Assembly (NCBI GenBank): GCA_947501635.1
Contig: CANMWT010000004.1
Location: 359,810 to 423,809 of the forward strand
DNA length: 64,000 nucleotides
Direction: 5' to 3'
DNA from: an uncultured Roseobacter sp.
Lineage (GTDB): Bacteria; Pseudomonadota; Alphaproteobacteria; Rhodobacterales; Rhodobacteraceae
In this document: one piece after another, positions 44,736 through 53,144 of the stretch
Numbering within the stretch: position 1 is the first letter of the stretch
How the letters are laid out: every line of letters begins with the position of its first letter
Notes under the pieces: generated by a model
The model's input: only the letters and a program-made list of their open reading frames with translations
Database searches by the model: none
Told to the model about the DNA's origin: nothing
Made by a program: the position numbers and the translations under genes

Positions 44736-45518
44736 ATGCGGGATAGGGCAACAGCGGCGGAAGAAATCGCGCGCAGCGGTGGGCATGTTGCCCTGAGCTA
44801 TTTCGCGCGCGTCGCCGCACTCGCTGTCGAAGACAAAGGGCCACAAGACTTCGTCTCCGAAGCCGATAGGGCGGTCGAAGCGCACGTCCGCGATTTTATC
44901 GCGCGAAGCTTTCCAGACGATGGCATTGTCGGCGAGGAAGATGACCCCAAACCTTCTGTGTCCGGCTTTACTTGGGTCATCGATCCAATCGACGGCACAG
45001 CGAATTTCATCTCAGGCGTTCCGCTTTGGTGCGTTGTTATTGCGGTTGTGCAAGACGACCAGACCCAGATCGGCGTGACTTACGACGCTGTCCACGACGA
45101 GATGTTTTCAGCAGTCAACGGGCAGGGTGCAAAGCTTAACGGCGTGCCTATGCTATGTCCGGCGGAGTACCATATCGGTCGCGGGACGGTTGGGATCGGT
45201 TTTTCGAACAGAACACAGCCTGCGGCCGCGTTGAAAGTCATCGACGGCATCGTGTCGCGCGGGGGCCGTTTCATGCGCAATGCGTCCGGTGCACTGACGC
45301 TTGCCTATGTCGCTGCGGGGCGTTTGATCGGGCATATCGAAGAACATATGAACGCGTGGGACTGCCTTGCTGGCCAGTTGCTGATCAAAGAAGCGGGCGG
45401 ATGCGTGGAGACGCAAAGTGCGCAAGAGATGATCGCCCGGGGCGGGCGCGTAATTGCCGGGAGTGCGGGAGTGTTTTCAACCCTGCGTGAGATTGGGGAT
45501 CACGCCTACAAGGCCTAG
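44736..45518 (+). CDS. Inositol-monophosphatase-family phosphatase
   Basis: A 260-residue Mg-dependent phosphatase of the IMPase/SuhB/CysQ family. Metal-binding motifs are GEED near residue 68, the DPIDGTANF segment near residue 87, and WDCLAG near residue 208. Substrates in the family include inositol phosphate, histidinol phosphate and 3'-phosphoadenosine 5'-phosphate; the neighbouring sugar operon hints at a sugar phosphate, but this is only a guess. GGGAG precedes the start. It converges with frcK, 2 bases apart. Confidence 0.85.
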   Translation: MRDRATAAEEIARSGGHVALSYFARVAALAVEDKGPQDFVSEADRAVEAHVRDFIARSFPDDGIVGEEDDPKPSVSGFTWVIDPIDGTANFISGVPLWCVVIAVVQDDQTQIGVTYDAVHDEMFSAVNGQGAKLNGVPMLCPAEYHIGRGTVGIGFSNRTQPAAALKVIDGIVSRGGRFMRNASGALTLAYVAAGRLIGHIEEHMNAWDCLAGQLLIKEAGGCVETQSAQEMIARGGRVIAGSAGVFSTLREIGDHAYKA

Positions 45519-45520
45519 CG

Positions 45521-46141
45521 CTACATGTTGTCGATGAGCATGTCCGCAGGCATCGTGTTTCCAATGACTGCTCGGGCATTGGGCAGGTCGTTCATATCCG
45601 TTTTTTTAGCGGCATCCTCGGCGCTATAGCCATAGTCGGCCCACCGCGCCATCAGGCGCTCTCGCAAGATATGTTCGGGCACGTTCAAAACGGCGGAAAA
45701 ATCCCACAAGTCCGATAGCGCGCGCCAGCCCGGTGCGTCGAACAGAAGATAATTCCCTTCAACTATAACGGTTTGCGTGCTCGGTCCTACGACACCGGCA
45801 CCGGCGATGGATTGTTCCTGTGACCGTTCGAATATGGGAAAGAAGACTTCCTCTTCGGTCTGAAGGCGGCGCAGAGTATGAAAGAGTCCACCTGTGTCAA
45901 AGGTTTCAGGCGCACCCTTACGGGCGAGAAGCCCGCGTGCCTCAAGAATGCGGTCGTCGAGGTGGAACCCGTCCATCGGAAGTACGCAAGAGCCGGGCGT
46001 GTTTGCTGCGACAAGTTCGGCCAGTGTCGACTTGCCACTGGCGGGCGGGCCCACCAGTGCCACGAGTCTTCGTTTGGCCTGAAACGGCGCGGCGGATACC
46101 CGTGTCGCGATGGCGCATGCCGTTTCTTCAGGCCGCATCAA
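45521..46141 (-). CDS. frcK: Kinase-like P-loop protein, FrcK type
   Basis: A 206-residue uridine/pantothenate-kinase-like protein with Walker A VGPPASGKST and the phosphate-site segment PMDGFHLDD. It is the last gene of the order binding protein-permease-ATPase-kinase, as in the frcBCAK fructose transport operon of Sinorhizobium, where FrcK is a putative kinase of unresolved role. It overlaps the ATPase gene by 14 bases. The substrate is probably a sugar or nucleoside. Confidence 0.82.
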   Translation of the reverse strand: MMRPEETACAIATRVSAAPFQAKRRLVALVGPPASGKSTLAELVAANTPGSCVLPMDGFHLDDRILEARGLLARKGAPETFDTGGLFHTLRRLQTEEEVFFPIFERSQEQSIAGAGVVGPSTQTVIVEGNYLLFDAPGWRALSDLWDFSAVLNVPEHILRERLMARWADYGYSAEDAAKKTDMNDLPNARAVIGNTMPADMLIDNM

Positions 46142-46901
46142 CGCCCTCTGGCACCTTTGCGCCCGTCATGTAGGCCACCGCATCCGACATCGTGTGGTCC
46201 TTGGGGTCGATCATACACAACCGTTTGCCCAGACGGTGTACATGGATGCGGTCTGCGACCTCGAAAACATGCGGCATGTTGTGACTGATGAGAATGATCG
46301 GGATGCCTCTGCTTTTGACATCCTGAATCAACTCCAGCACGCGCCGGCTTTCCTTGACGCCCAGAGCGGCTGTGGGTTCATCGAGGATGATAACCTTGGA
46401 CCCGAAGGCCGCGGCGCGCGCGACGGCAACGCCCTGCCGTTGACCGCCCGAAAGCGTTTCGACGGCCTGATTGATGTTCTGAATGGTCATCAGGCCAAGC
46501 TCGCTTAGCTTGTCGCGCGCCATTTCTTCCATGCGCTTGCGGTCAAGCTGGCGCAGAAACTTGCCGCGAAAGCCGGGTTTGCGCAATTCGCGCCCCATAA
46601 ACATGTTATCGGCAATGGACAGGGCAGGCGACATGGCGAGGGTCTGATAAACGGTTTCTATCCCCGCTTCGCGGGCCTCGATCGGCGAGGTGAAGCGCAC
46701 TTGCTTGCCTTCAAGTTCCACCGTGCCTTCGTCGGGGATGACGGCGCCGGAAACGGCCTTGATAAGAGAGCTTTTCCCCGCGCCATTGTCGCCGATTACG
46801 GCCAGTATCTCGCCAGGCATGAGGTCAAAGTCACAGTGATCGAGCGCGGTAACCTTGCCATAGCGTTTTACCAGGCCGCGGCCTTTCAAAATAGGTTCCA
46901 T
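46128..46901 (-). CDS. frcA: Sugar ABC transporter ATP-binding protein, FrcA type
   Basis: A 257-residue ATPase with Walker A GDNGAGKSS, signature LSGGQRQGVAVARA and Walker B VIILDEP. It has a single ATPase domain, whereas ribose-type RbsA has two, and this is the form seen in FrcA. The start is the ATG at 46901, overlapping the permease stop by one base (TGATG). It powers uptake through FrcC. Confidence 0.88.
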   Translation of the reverse strand: MEPILKGRGLVKRYGKVTALDHCDFDLMPGEILAVIGDNGAGKSSLIKAVSGAVIPDEGTVELEGKQVRFTSPIEAREAGIETVYQTLAMSPALSIADNMFMGRELRKPGFRGKFLRQLDRKRMEEMARDKLSELGLMTIQNINQAVETLSGGQRQGVAVARAAAFGSKVIILDEPTAALGVKESRRVLELIQDVKSRGIPIILISHNMPHVFEVADRIHVHRLGKRLCMIDPKDHTMSDAVAYMTGAKVPEGVDAA

Positions 46902-47962
46902 CAGGCGGCCACCTTTCTGATCCACTGGTCGACGGCGACCGCGGCGATGATAAGCAATCCGATCAGCAAGAAGGTCCATTGTGCGTCAGCACCAAGCAAG
47001 CGCAACCCGAGCGTAAAGACCCCCACGATCAGCGCGCCAAACAGCGTTCCAAGGATCGAACCTCGACCGCCAAACAACGAAATTCCGCCGATCACCACAG
47101 CAGTGATGCTTTCAATATTGAGCAATTGTCCGGATGTGGGCGACACGGATCCGATCCGCCCGATGAGTGCCCAGCCAGCAAAGGCGCAGATCAACCCCGC
47201 CAGAGCGTAAACGGAAATCAGGGTCTTTTTGACATTAACCCCAGACAGTTCGGCCGCTTCGGGGTCATCGCCCACGGCATAGACATGCCGGCCCCAGGCC
47301 GTGTGTTTCAACACATAGGCCAGCAGCAGCACCAACAGAAGCATGAAAAGCACACCGAAGGTAAAGACCGCGCCGCCCAGGTTAAACTTGGCCCCCATCA
47401 GCTGCAGCAGGGGAGCCTGCTCCGCGATATCCTGACTTCGGATGGTTTCGTTTGCCGAATAGAGAAAGTTCGCGGCCAGCACAATCTGCCACATGCCCAG
47501 TGTCACAATGAAAGGCGGCAGTTTCATCACCGCGACCAGCCATCCGTTTAGCGCACCCACCATCGTCCCGAAGGTCAGACCGCAGGCGATTGCGACTTCG
47601 ACGGGTATGCCGTAGCGGAAAGTGAATTGCCCCATGACAACAGAAGAAATGACGGCAATTGCCCCGACGCTCAGGTCAATGCCCGCGGTCAGGATCACAA
47701 GGCTTTGTGCCGCGGCGACGATACCCACGATCTGCACTTGTTGTAAAATCAGCGTCAGCGCGAAGGGCGAGAAGAACTTGGACCCCAGCAAAGCGCCGAA
47801 GATCGCGATGGAAGCCAACAGAACGATCAGCGGAACCAGCGCAGGCGTGGTGTGCAAGGCATGGTGGAACTTGCCGACAAAGCCCTTGTGGCCTTCGTCG
47901 AAGGACGCAATCTCGCCGGTGGCAGAGGCCGCCGCAGCTTCGAAGTTGTCATCTGATGGCAT
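46901..47962 (-). CDS. frcC: Sugar ABC transporter permease, FrcC type
   Basis: A 353-residue permease of the AraH/RbsC family with about ten helices, including LTAGIDLSVGAIAVISSVV and the GGISLFGGRGSILGTLFGA loop. A longer hydrophilic N terminus (about 40 residues) precedes the first helix. It is 109 bases after frcB, separated by a GC hairpin. Confidence 0.88.
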   Translation of the reverse strand: MPSDDNFEAAAASATGEIASFDEGHKGFVGKFHHALHTTPALVPLIVLLASIAIFGALLGSKFFSPFALTLILQQVQIVGIVAAAQSLVILTAGIDLSVGAIAVISSVVMGQFTFRYGIPVEVAIACGLTFGTMVGALNGWLVAVMKLPPFIVTLGMWQIVLAANFLYSANETIRSQDIAEQAPLLQLMGAKFNLGGAVFTFGVLFMLLLVLLLAYVLKHTAWGRHVYAVGDDPEAAELSGVNVKKTLISVYALAGLICAFAGWALIGRIGSVSPTSGQLLNIESITAVVIGGISLFGGRGSILGTLFGALIVGVFTLGLRLLGADAQWTFLLIGLLIIAAVAVDQWIRKVAA

Positions 47963-48012
47963 TGCGTGATCCCCTATCGGCGGCGGTCTCGGACTGCCGC
48001 GTCATGTTGGAA

Positions 48013-48036
48013 AGGGGCGCGCCTGCGCACGCCCCT
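48013..48036 (-). other. Hairpin in the frcB-frcC gap
   Basis: A 7-bp GC-rich stem (48013-48019 with 48030-48036) encloses a 10-base loop that can pair further. No T-run follows on the minus strand. It lies after the binding-protein gene, where it probably protects the frcB message and lowers downstream expression. Confidence 0.5.
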
Positions 48037-48071
48037 CTGCAGGTTCTAGTCAAAGCTTCGATACGGCACGT

Positions 48072-49091
48072 TCAACCCCAGCAGAGGTCTGTGCCTTCCT
48101 TGGTGTCGATGCTCTCAACGCCGTCTACGGGCTTGTCGGTCACCAGTGCCACACCAGTATCAAAGAAGGCTTTGCCTTCGGAGGCCTGAGGTTTCGTGCC
48201 GTCTTTGGCCCATGCGGCGATCGCCTCGATCCCTTTGGACGCCATGAGCAGAGGGTACTGTTGTGAAGTGGCACCGATGACGCCGTCTGCCACATTCTGT
48301 ACGCCCGGGCAGCCGCCGTCGACGGAAACGATCAGCACGTCGTTTTCGCGACCGATGGCTTTGAGCGCCTCATAGGCGCCCGCGGCGGCTGGCTCGTTGA
48401 TAGTATAGACCACATTGATCATGGGGTCCTTGGCCAAGAGGTTTTCCATGGCGCGGCGGCCACCTTCCTCGTTGCCGGCTGTGACGTCGTGGCCAACGAT
48501 ACGCGGATCGTCTTCATCGCCCCAGCGGCCGGGGTCTTTGATGTCGATGCCAAAGCCTGTCATGAAACCCTGATCGCGCAATACGCCGACAGAAGGTTGG
48601 CTGACCGCCAGATCAAGCATGCCGATCTTTGCGTTGGCCGCCTCGTCGCCCAATGTTGCTGCAGCCCATTTCCCGATCAACTCGCCCGCAAGAAAGTTGT
48701 CGGTTGCAAAGGTCATGTCTGCGGAATCAATTGGCTCGAGCGGTGTGTCGAGTGCGATTACAAGCAGCCCCGCGTCACGTGCCTGTTGCACTGCCGGAAC
48801 GATTGAAGAGGTGTCGGACGCCGTCAACAGGATCCCCTTGGCCCCGTTTGCGATGCAGGTCTCGATCGCGGCGACCTGTGTTTCATGGTCGCCGTCCACT
48901 TTGCCCGCGTAGGAATTGAGTGTGATGCCCAGTTCTTCGGCTTTCGCAGTCGCGCCTTCGCGCATTTTAACAAAAAACGGGTTTGTGTCGGTTTTTGTAA
49001 TAAGACAGGCTGAAACGCTGTGGCCATCGGCAAATGCCGTGCTTGCGGTCGCGATCAAAGCGAGAGCCGTGCCAGTAATCAATTTCTTCAT
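48072..49091 (-). CDS. frcB: Sugar-binding protein of the ABC transporter, FrcB type
   Basis: A 339-residue periplasmic binding protein of the LacI-like/RbsB group. It has a signal peptide ending near ASTAFADG (about residue 23) and the start of the ligand domain ([20 protein letters not shown]). The [18 protein letters not shown] segment is typical of this group. The start is the ATG at 49091. It heads the frcBCAK-like operon; the preferred sugar is most likely fructose or another monosaccharide, by gene order. The 220 bases upstream hold the promoter but no evident operator. Confidence 0.85.
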   Translation of the reverse strand: MKKLITGTALALIATASTAFADGHSVSACLITKTDTNPFFVKMREGATAKAEELGITLNSYAGKVDGDHETQVAAIETCIANGAKGILLTASDTSSIVPAVQQARDAGLLVIALDTPLEPIDSADMTFATDNFLAGELIGKWAAATLGDEAANAKIGMLDLAVSQPSVGVLRDQGFMTGFGIDIKDPGRWGDEDDPRIVGHDVTAGNEEGGRRAMENLLAKDPMINVVYTINEPAAAGAYEALKAIGRENDVLIVSVDGGCPGVQNVADGVIGATSQQYPLLMASKGIEAIAAWAKDGTKPQASEGKAFFDTGVALVTDKPVDGVESIDTKEGTDLCWG

Positions 49092-49311
49092 GAGATCCTC
49101 CCAAATCTTTTGTGTGCGGTTTTTCATCCGCTCGAATAGGGACCGTGCGACGATTCTGGTTGCATGTCAAACAAACTTGCGGCGGTCGCTCACGTGATAT
49201 GATTGGTCTTGCAGGGCAGCATTTGTCTTGCTGGCACAGACAGTTACTGCAGCGCAAGGGCCGGTGCTTGAAACCCCCAGGTGCTGTTTGCAGCCTGCGC
49301 CGCGCGCCCAC

Positions 49312-50001
49312 TCACGCGTCAGGCGTTCGCGCACCCGTCAGAGGAAAACGCCGGATTTCGTGGAACATGCCATCGCCATCTTGGCCGGTCAGCGTCAGAC
49401 TGTCGATCCTCAAAGGCTGCGCGAGGTACGGGGCGAAATGCGCGCGCAGCTTTTCAAGGGTGGGCGCGATGTCTCCTCGTATGCGGCCTGTCAGTGTGAT
49501 GTGAAATCTGAAGTCTTCCAACACATAGGGATAGCCCCACGCCATCAGATTGTGATCTTGCGAGGGGGTCAGATTGGCTTGTCTGCGGCGCGCCAGTTCC
49601 GCGTTGCTGGGAGGTGCGCGAAACGGGTCGAGCGTTTTGACCGTTTGCGCCGCGAGACGTGCAAGCGCGGATGTGTCTCCTTCGGGGGTCAGGGCGATAA
49701 AGCGCCCGAGCCTTTGCACTGAGAGCGTGTCCAGTGTCACGGGTTCGAGTTGTGCGCAAAGTGTCTCAACCGCATGTTCAAGCATCTGTAGCGTTGTTCC
49801 GCCAGAGAGATGAAACGGTGGCTTGATCGTGGCGTGCAGCCCATACTTGCGTGGCGTTTTGGTCAGTGCCGCAATATCGAGCCCCGCAATCTCGGGATGT
49901 GCGACGACGGAGCCCGTCGATAAATCCCAACCCAGCCAGAAGGCGCCGGCCTTGGCCAGCGCACCTGTCGGTGTGAAGTAGACCGCGTATCGTTGGTACA
50001 C
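49312..50001 (-). CDS. DUF1045 protein, 2H phosphoesterase fold
   Basis: A 229-residue protein of the DUF1045 family, often found with phosphonate-degradation genes. It carries the two His-x-Thr motifs of 2H phosphoesterases, HATIKPP near residue 56 and HITLTG near residue 170. In known phn operons it has been considered a cyclic-phosphate hydrolase, but no phn genes occur in this window. It stands alone on the minus strand. The catalysed reaction is not established here. Confidence 0.8.
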   Translation of the reverse strand: MYQRYAVYFTPTGALAKAGAFWLGWDLSTGSVVAHPEIAGLDIAALTKTPRKYGLHATIKPPFHLSGGTTLQMLEHAVETLCAQLEPVTLDTLSVQRLGRFIALTPEGDTSALARLAAQTVKTLDPFRAPPSNAELARRRQANLTPSQDHNLMAWGYPYVLEDFRFHITLTGRIRGDIAPTLEKLRAHFAPYLAQPLRIDSLTLTGQDGDGMFHEIRRFPLTGARTPDA

Positions 50002-50258
50002 TGTTTCCCCTCGTCAGAACCGTTTTGCGCAAGCCGTCCCTAGCGTGACATAGCCATGACACATGACATGGGATTTGCGAATGGAAAACAGTGTCTGTTG
50101 GGCTGCCACCTCGCTTTTGGCTGCGTCCGGATCATTGCGCGATGGTGCACCTTGACCCGAAATCACACCCGTTTGGCACATCCGCGAAATGCGGCGGGGC
50201 GCAAAACGGCTAAGCCTGTTTGTGTCAAAGTACTTCTATCAGCAAGCGAGGCCACACA

Positions 50259-50492
50259 ATGGGCGACGTCATGATCATTTCCGGCCATCAAAAAGTGAAT
50301 GTAAAACGCGAATTCGGTCCCGTGACGATCCTCGAGGCGACTGATCGTGTTGCGGCGATGACGCGGTTGAAACTCAAGGCGTCTTTGATGGGCGCCAATG
50401 CCATAATGGAATTGCGTGTCTGCAACACCGTGGGCGATCCGCATTTCGGCACGCAAAGGCTGTACTTGAGAGGCATCGCCGTCAAGGTCTGA
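50259..50492 (+). CDS. Small YbjQ-like protein
   Basis: A 77-residue protein whose middle (AAMTRLKLKASLMGANAIMELRV) resembles the YbjQ family (LKxxAxxLGANAxxxVR). The match is short and the family is of unknown function, forming pentamers in solved members. The ATG at 50259 is chosen since only a hydrophilic, non-conserved stretch precedes it. It converges with the AraC-type gene. The 257 bases upstream show no gene. Confidence 0.5.
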   Translation: MGDVMIISGHQKVNVKREFGPVTILEATDRVAAMTRLKLKASLMGANAIMELRVCNTVGDPHFGTQRLYLRGIAVKV

Positions 50493-50501
50493 CAAGAGCG
50501 G

Positions 50502-51503
50502 TCAGCTGCCGCCATCACGCCAACTGCCGGGGCTTTTGCCTGTCCACCGTTTGAAAGCGGTGCTGAACGCCGCCTGGTCGGAATACCCCAGAGAAAATGC
50601 AATCTCTGCCAGTGAAAAACCCTCGGTCAGATATACCCTTGCCAGATCGCAGCGCATATCATCGACCAACCCACGGAAGCTTACGTTTTCCTCGCCAAGC
50701 CGGCGGGCAAAGGTGCGTCGGCTCATACCCAGCTGGGCGGCCACATCGTCGGCACCTGCGACGCGTGCCGGAAGCCCTTGTGCTAAAATGGCTTTTACCT
50801 GTTGCGACAGGGTTTGTTTGCGTGCGGGCGTCTCACGCAAAAGCCGGTCGCCATACTCCATCAAATGCGTGCGCAATGAGGGGTCATAGGTTGGTATCTC
50901 AAGATCAAGAACCCAAAGTGGCAAAAGGACTTCGGTTTGTTCTGCCCCGAAGCGGACTGGACAGGACGCAAGCATTTCATAAGGTTTGGCAGGGCCGGCA
51001 ATCTCATGCGAAAAGCGAAGTTCAAGTGCGGCCACGTTTTTTCCGGTGAGCGTGCGCGACCGTGCCAAGGCGGCAAATGCGAGAAACTCCAGGTATCGGT
51101 GGCGGGGGAAATAATCCGGATCGGTACATGTCAGGCTGAACGATGCAGCATTTCCCGAAGCCGCGATAGCATAGCGGTAGGCCGGGTCGAAGGTGGTATA
51201 GTATCTGGACGAGTTGTCGATGGCTTTGCGCAGGGTCTTTGAGTGTTTGGCGATATAGCTGTTCAGGTTTGTCCCATCCTTGAGCGCCGCCCCGGCGCGC
51301 GCAGCGAAAAGTGGATCGCGCAGTTCTTCGCAAGCAAGGTCCAGAAACAGCGGTTCGTAGCCTGTACGCACCTTCGAGGGAGGTTGCAGCGCCGCGCGGT
51401 CAAGACCGATACCCTGCAACAAGGCATTCGCGACCGCCTGATCCCCGGTGTCCGCGTCAAAACACTCTACGATATGCCGCAGTCGGAAGGGATCATTTTC
51501 CAA
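50502..51503 (-). CDS. AraC-family transcriptional regulator (OruR-type)
   Basis: A 333-residue regulator with an N-terminal Arabinose_bd-like sensory region and a C-terminal double-HTH domain (residues 240-333: DDVAAQLGMSRRTFARRLGE, then FSLAEIAFSLGYSDQAAFST). The ending FKRWTGKSPGSWR is the conserved AraC terminus. OruR and related proteins respond to amino acids or aromatic acids. Its target is not evident; neighbours are unrelated housekeeping-type genes. Confidence 0.88.
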   Translation of the reverse strand: MENDPFRLRHIVECFDADTGDQAVANALLQGIGLDRAALQPPSKVRTGYEPLFLDLACEELRDPLFAARAGAALKDGTNLNSYIAKHSKTLRKAIDNSSRYYTTFDPAYRYAIAASGNAASFSLTCTDPDYFPRHRYLEFLAFAALARSRTLTGKNVAALELRFSHEIAGPAKPYEMLASCPVRFGAEQTEVLLPLWVLDLEIPTYDPSLRTHLMEYGDRLLRETPARKQTLSQQVKAILAQGLPARVAGADDVAAQLGMSRRTFARRLGEENVSFRGLVDDMRCDLARVYLTEGFSLAEIAFSLGYSDQAAFSTAFKRWTGKSPGSWRDGGS

Positions 51504-51699
51504 TTCGTGTCTCCTTGGAACCCTGCGACATCACTGCACGACAGGCACGAAGTAGCTGCCGCGCGCATCGGGCAGGTTTTGGCGCTTTGGTGGAAGATAT
51601 TCAACATTTGCTTCTTTGACGCAACCGCTTGAGCCTTCGGTTCAGCCGGCGGATCGCCCGGGGGTTGATGAAGATCATCAGTGGCAGGCGGCGATACTT

Positions 51700-53070
51700 C
51701 TACCTGCCACTTGCAGGTTTGCAGGCCGGCAGCGCGTCGTGATCGTTGTCGAGCGCCCGCTGCAGCATAGGTGCGATGTGCAGACGTGCACCCAGTCGCT
51801 TGGCCAACAGGAAAACCCCGCCCAGTTTTCGTTGAACCAACAGGATATCAATGGGTAAGGGCGGTGGAACAAATCCACTGTCAGCAAGTGCCATTCCCAT
51901 GTTTTGCATGTCTGCGGACAGCGTGTTGTGCACAAAATCAAAAGGCGTGTCGTGGCTCAGGGACTGAAAAACCAACGCAATCATGTTCACGATCTGCGTG
52001 GCGTGATGCTCTTGCGTATCTGCGCTGAAGAAACCGATCTCTATACTTGCGGCCACAATCGCAGCATGGTCGCCTGCGCACCCGGCACGCATAAGCGCGC
52101 GGTATTGATCTGCAACTTTCGGATCGATCTTGCGCGTTGCGCCGAAATCCAGCAGCAAAATGTCATCGCTTCGCTCATCGTAAAGATAGTTGGCGAAATT
52201 AGGATCAGTTTGCATCAGGCCGAAGCGGAACAATTCGTCCAGTGTCAACTCGATCAGTCGTGCGGCAATGTCGTCGCGCTGGCTTTGCGGCAGGTGCTGG
52301 CTGTCCTCGATCGGCGTGCCTTCCACAAACGACATCGACAGAATGTCGGGCGTACTCCAGTCGCTGTAAACGGCGGGACATCTAAAGCCGGAAATCGGTG
52401 AGATCAACGCAGAGAACGCCTCAAGCTGTTGTGCTTCGCGGGCATAGTCTGTTTCTTCGTGTAATTGCTTGCGGGCTTCTTCCAGATAAGGTGCGATATC
52501 GAAGCCTTTGGGCAACAGACCCGACATCCGCATCAGCGCTCCCACATTCGCCACATCGCTGTCGATACTTTTCGCGACACCGGGATATTGAACTTTGATC
52601 GCCAGATCACGCCCATCCTTGAGTTGCGCGCGGTGCACCTGTCCAATGGATGCGGCAGCAATCGGGCGGACGTCAAACCGTTTGAATGCTCTCAACCAAT
52701 CCTGCGGCCACTGCGTGTTCAGCACCTGTTTAAGTTGGGCCGGCGGCATGAAGTGCGTGTCATTGCGCAGACGGGCCATGATCTGGGCAAGCTCAGGCGG
52801 CAGAACATCACCACTGTCCATCGACATTAACTGGCCGATTTTCATCGCCGCCCCGCGCATTTGCGCCAGTTGTTCGGCCACGCGTGAGATGTTGCGGGGG
52901 GTCAAGAGTAGATCGCGCATATTCGGACGCCGGCCCTGGCTGACCTGAGCCAGACCATTCAGCGCCATATTTCCCGCGATACCTGCCGTCATGCCGGACA
53001 GTCTGCCGAAACGGGTGATACGGTGCGACGGTACGGCAAGCGCTCTGGATTGTGCGTTTTTTTCGCTCAT
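51700..53070 (-). CDS. AarF/UbiB (Coq8-like) atypical kinase family protein
   Basis: A 456-residue ABC1/ADCK-family protein. It shows the family KxGQ motif (MKIGQLMS), the Ala-rich loop AAASIGQVHRA in place of the glycine loop, a MQTDPNFANY catalytic loop and LLLDFGAT as the DFG segment. MQTDPNxxN is the form of Coq8/ADCK3, which support ubiquinone synthesis. The ATG at 53070 is preferred to the TTG at 53079. It is transcribed alone. Confidence 0.85.
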   Translation of the reverse strand: MSEKNAQSRALAVPSHRITRFGRLSGMTAGIAGNMALNGLAQVSQGRRPNMRDLLLTPRNISRVAEQLAQMRGAAMKIGQLMSMDSGDVLPPELAQIMARLRNDTHFMPPAQLKQVLNTQWPQDWLRAFKRFDVRPIAAASIGQVHRAQLKDGRDLAIKVQYPGVAKSIDSDVANVGALMRMSGLLPKGFDIAPYLEEARKQLHEETDYAREAQQLEAFSALISPISGFRCPAVYSDWSTPDILSMSFVEGTPIEDSQHLPQSQRDDIAARLIELTLDELFRFGLMQTDPNFANYLYDERSDDILLLDFGATRKIDPKVADQYRALMRAGCAGDHAAIVAASIEIGFFSADTQEHHATQIVNMIALVFQSLSHDTPFDFVHNTLSADMQNMGMALADSGFVPPPLPIDILLVQRKLGGVFLLAKRLGARLHIAPMLQRALDNDHDALPACKPASGR

Positions 53071-53144
53071 GCCGCGCAAGCTAGCGTGGCGCGACCAAGC
53101 TGCAAGCGAGGTCGCGCGCTTTGTGTCGGTACGCGGCCGCGGTC

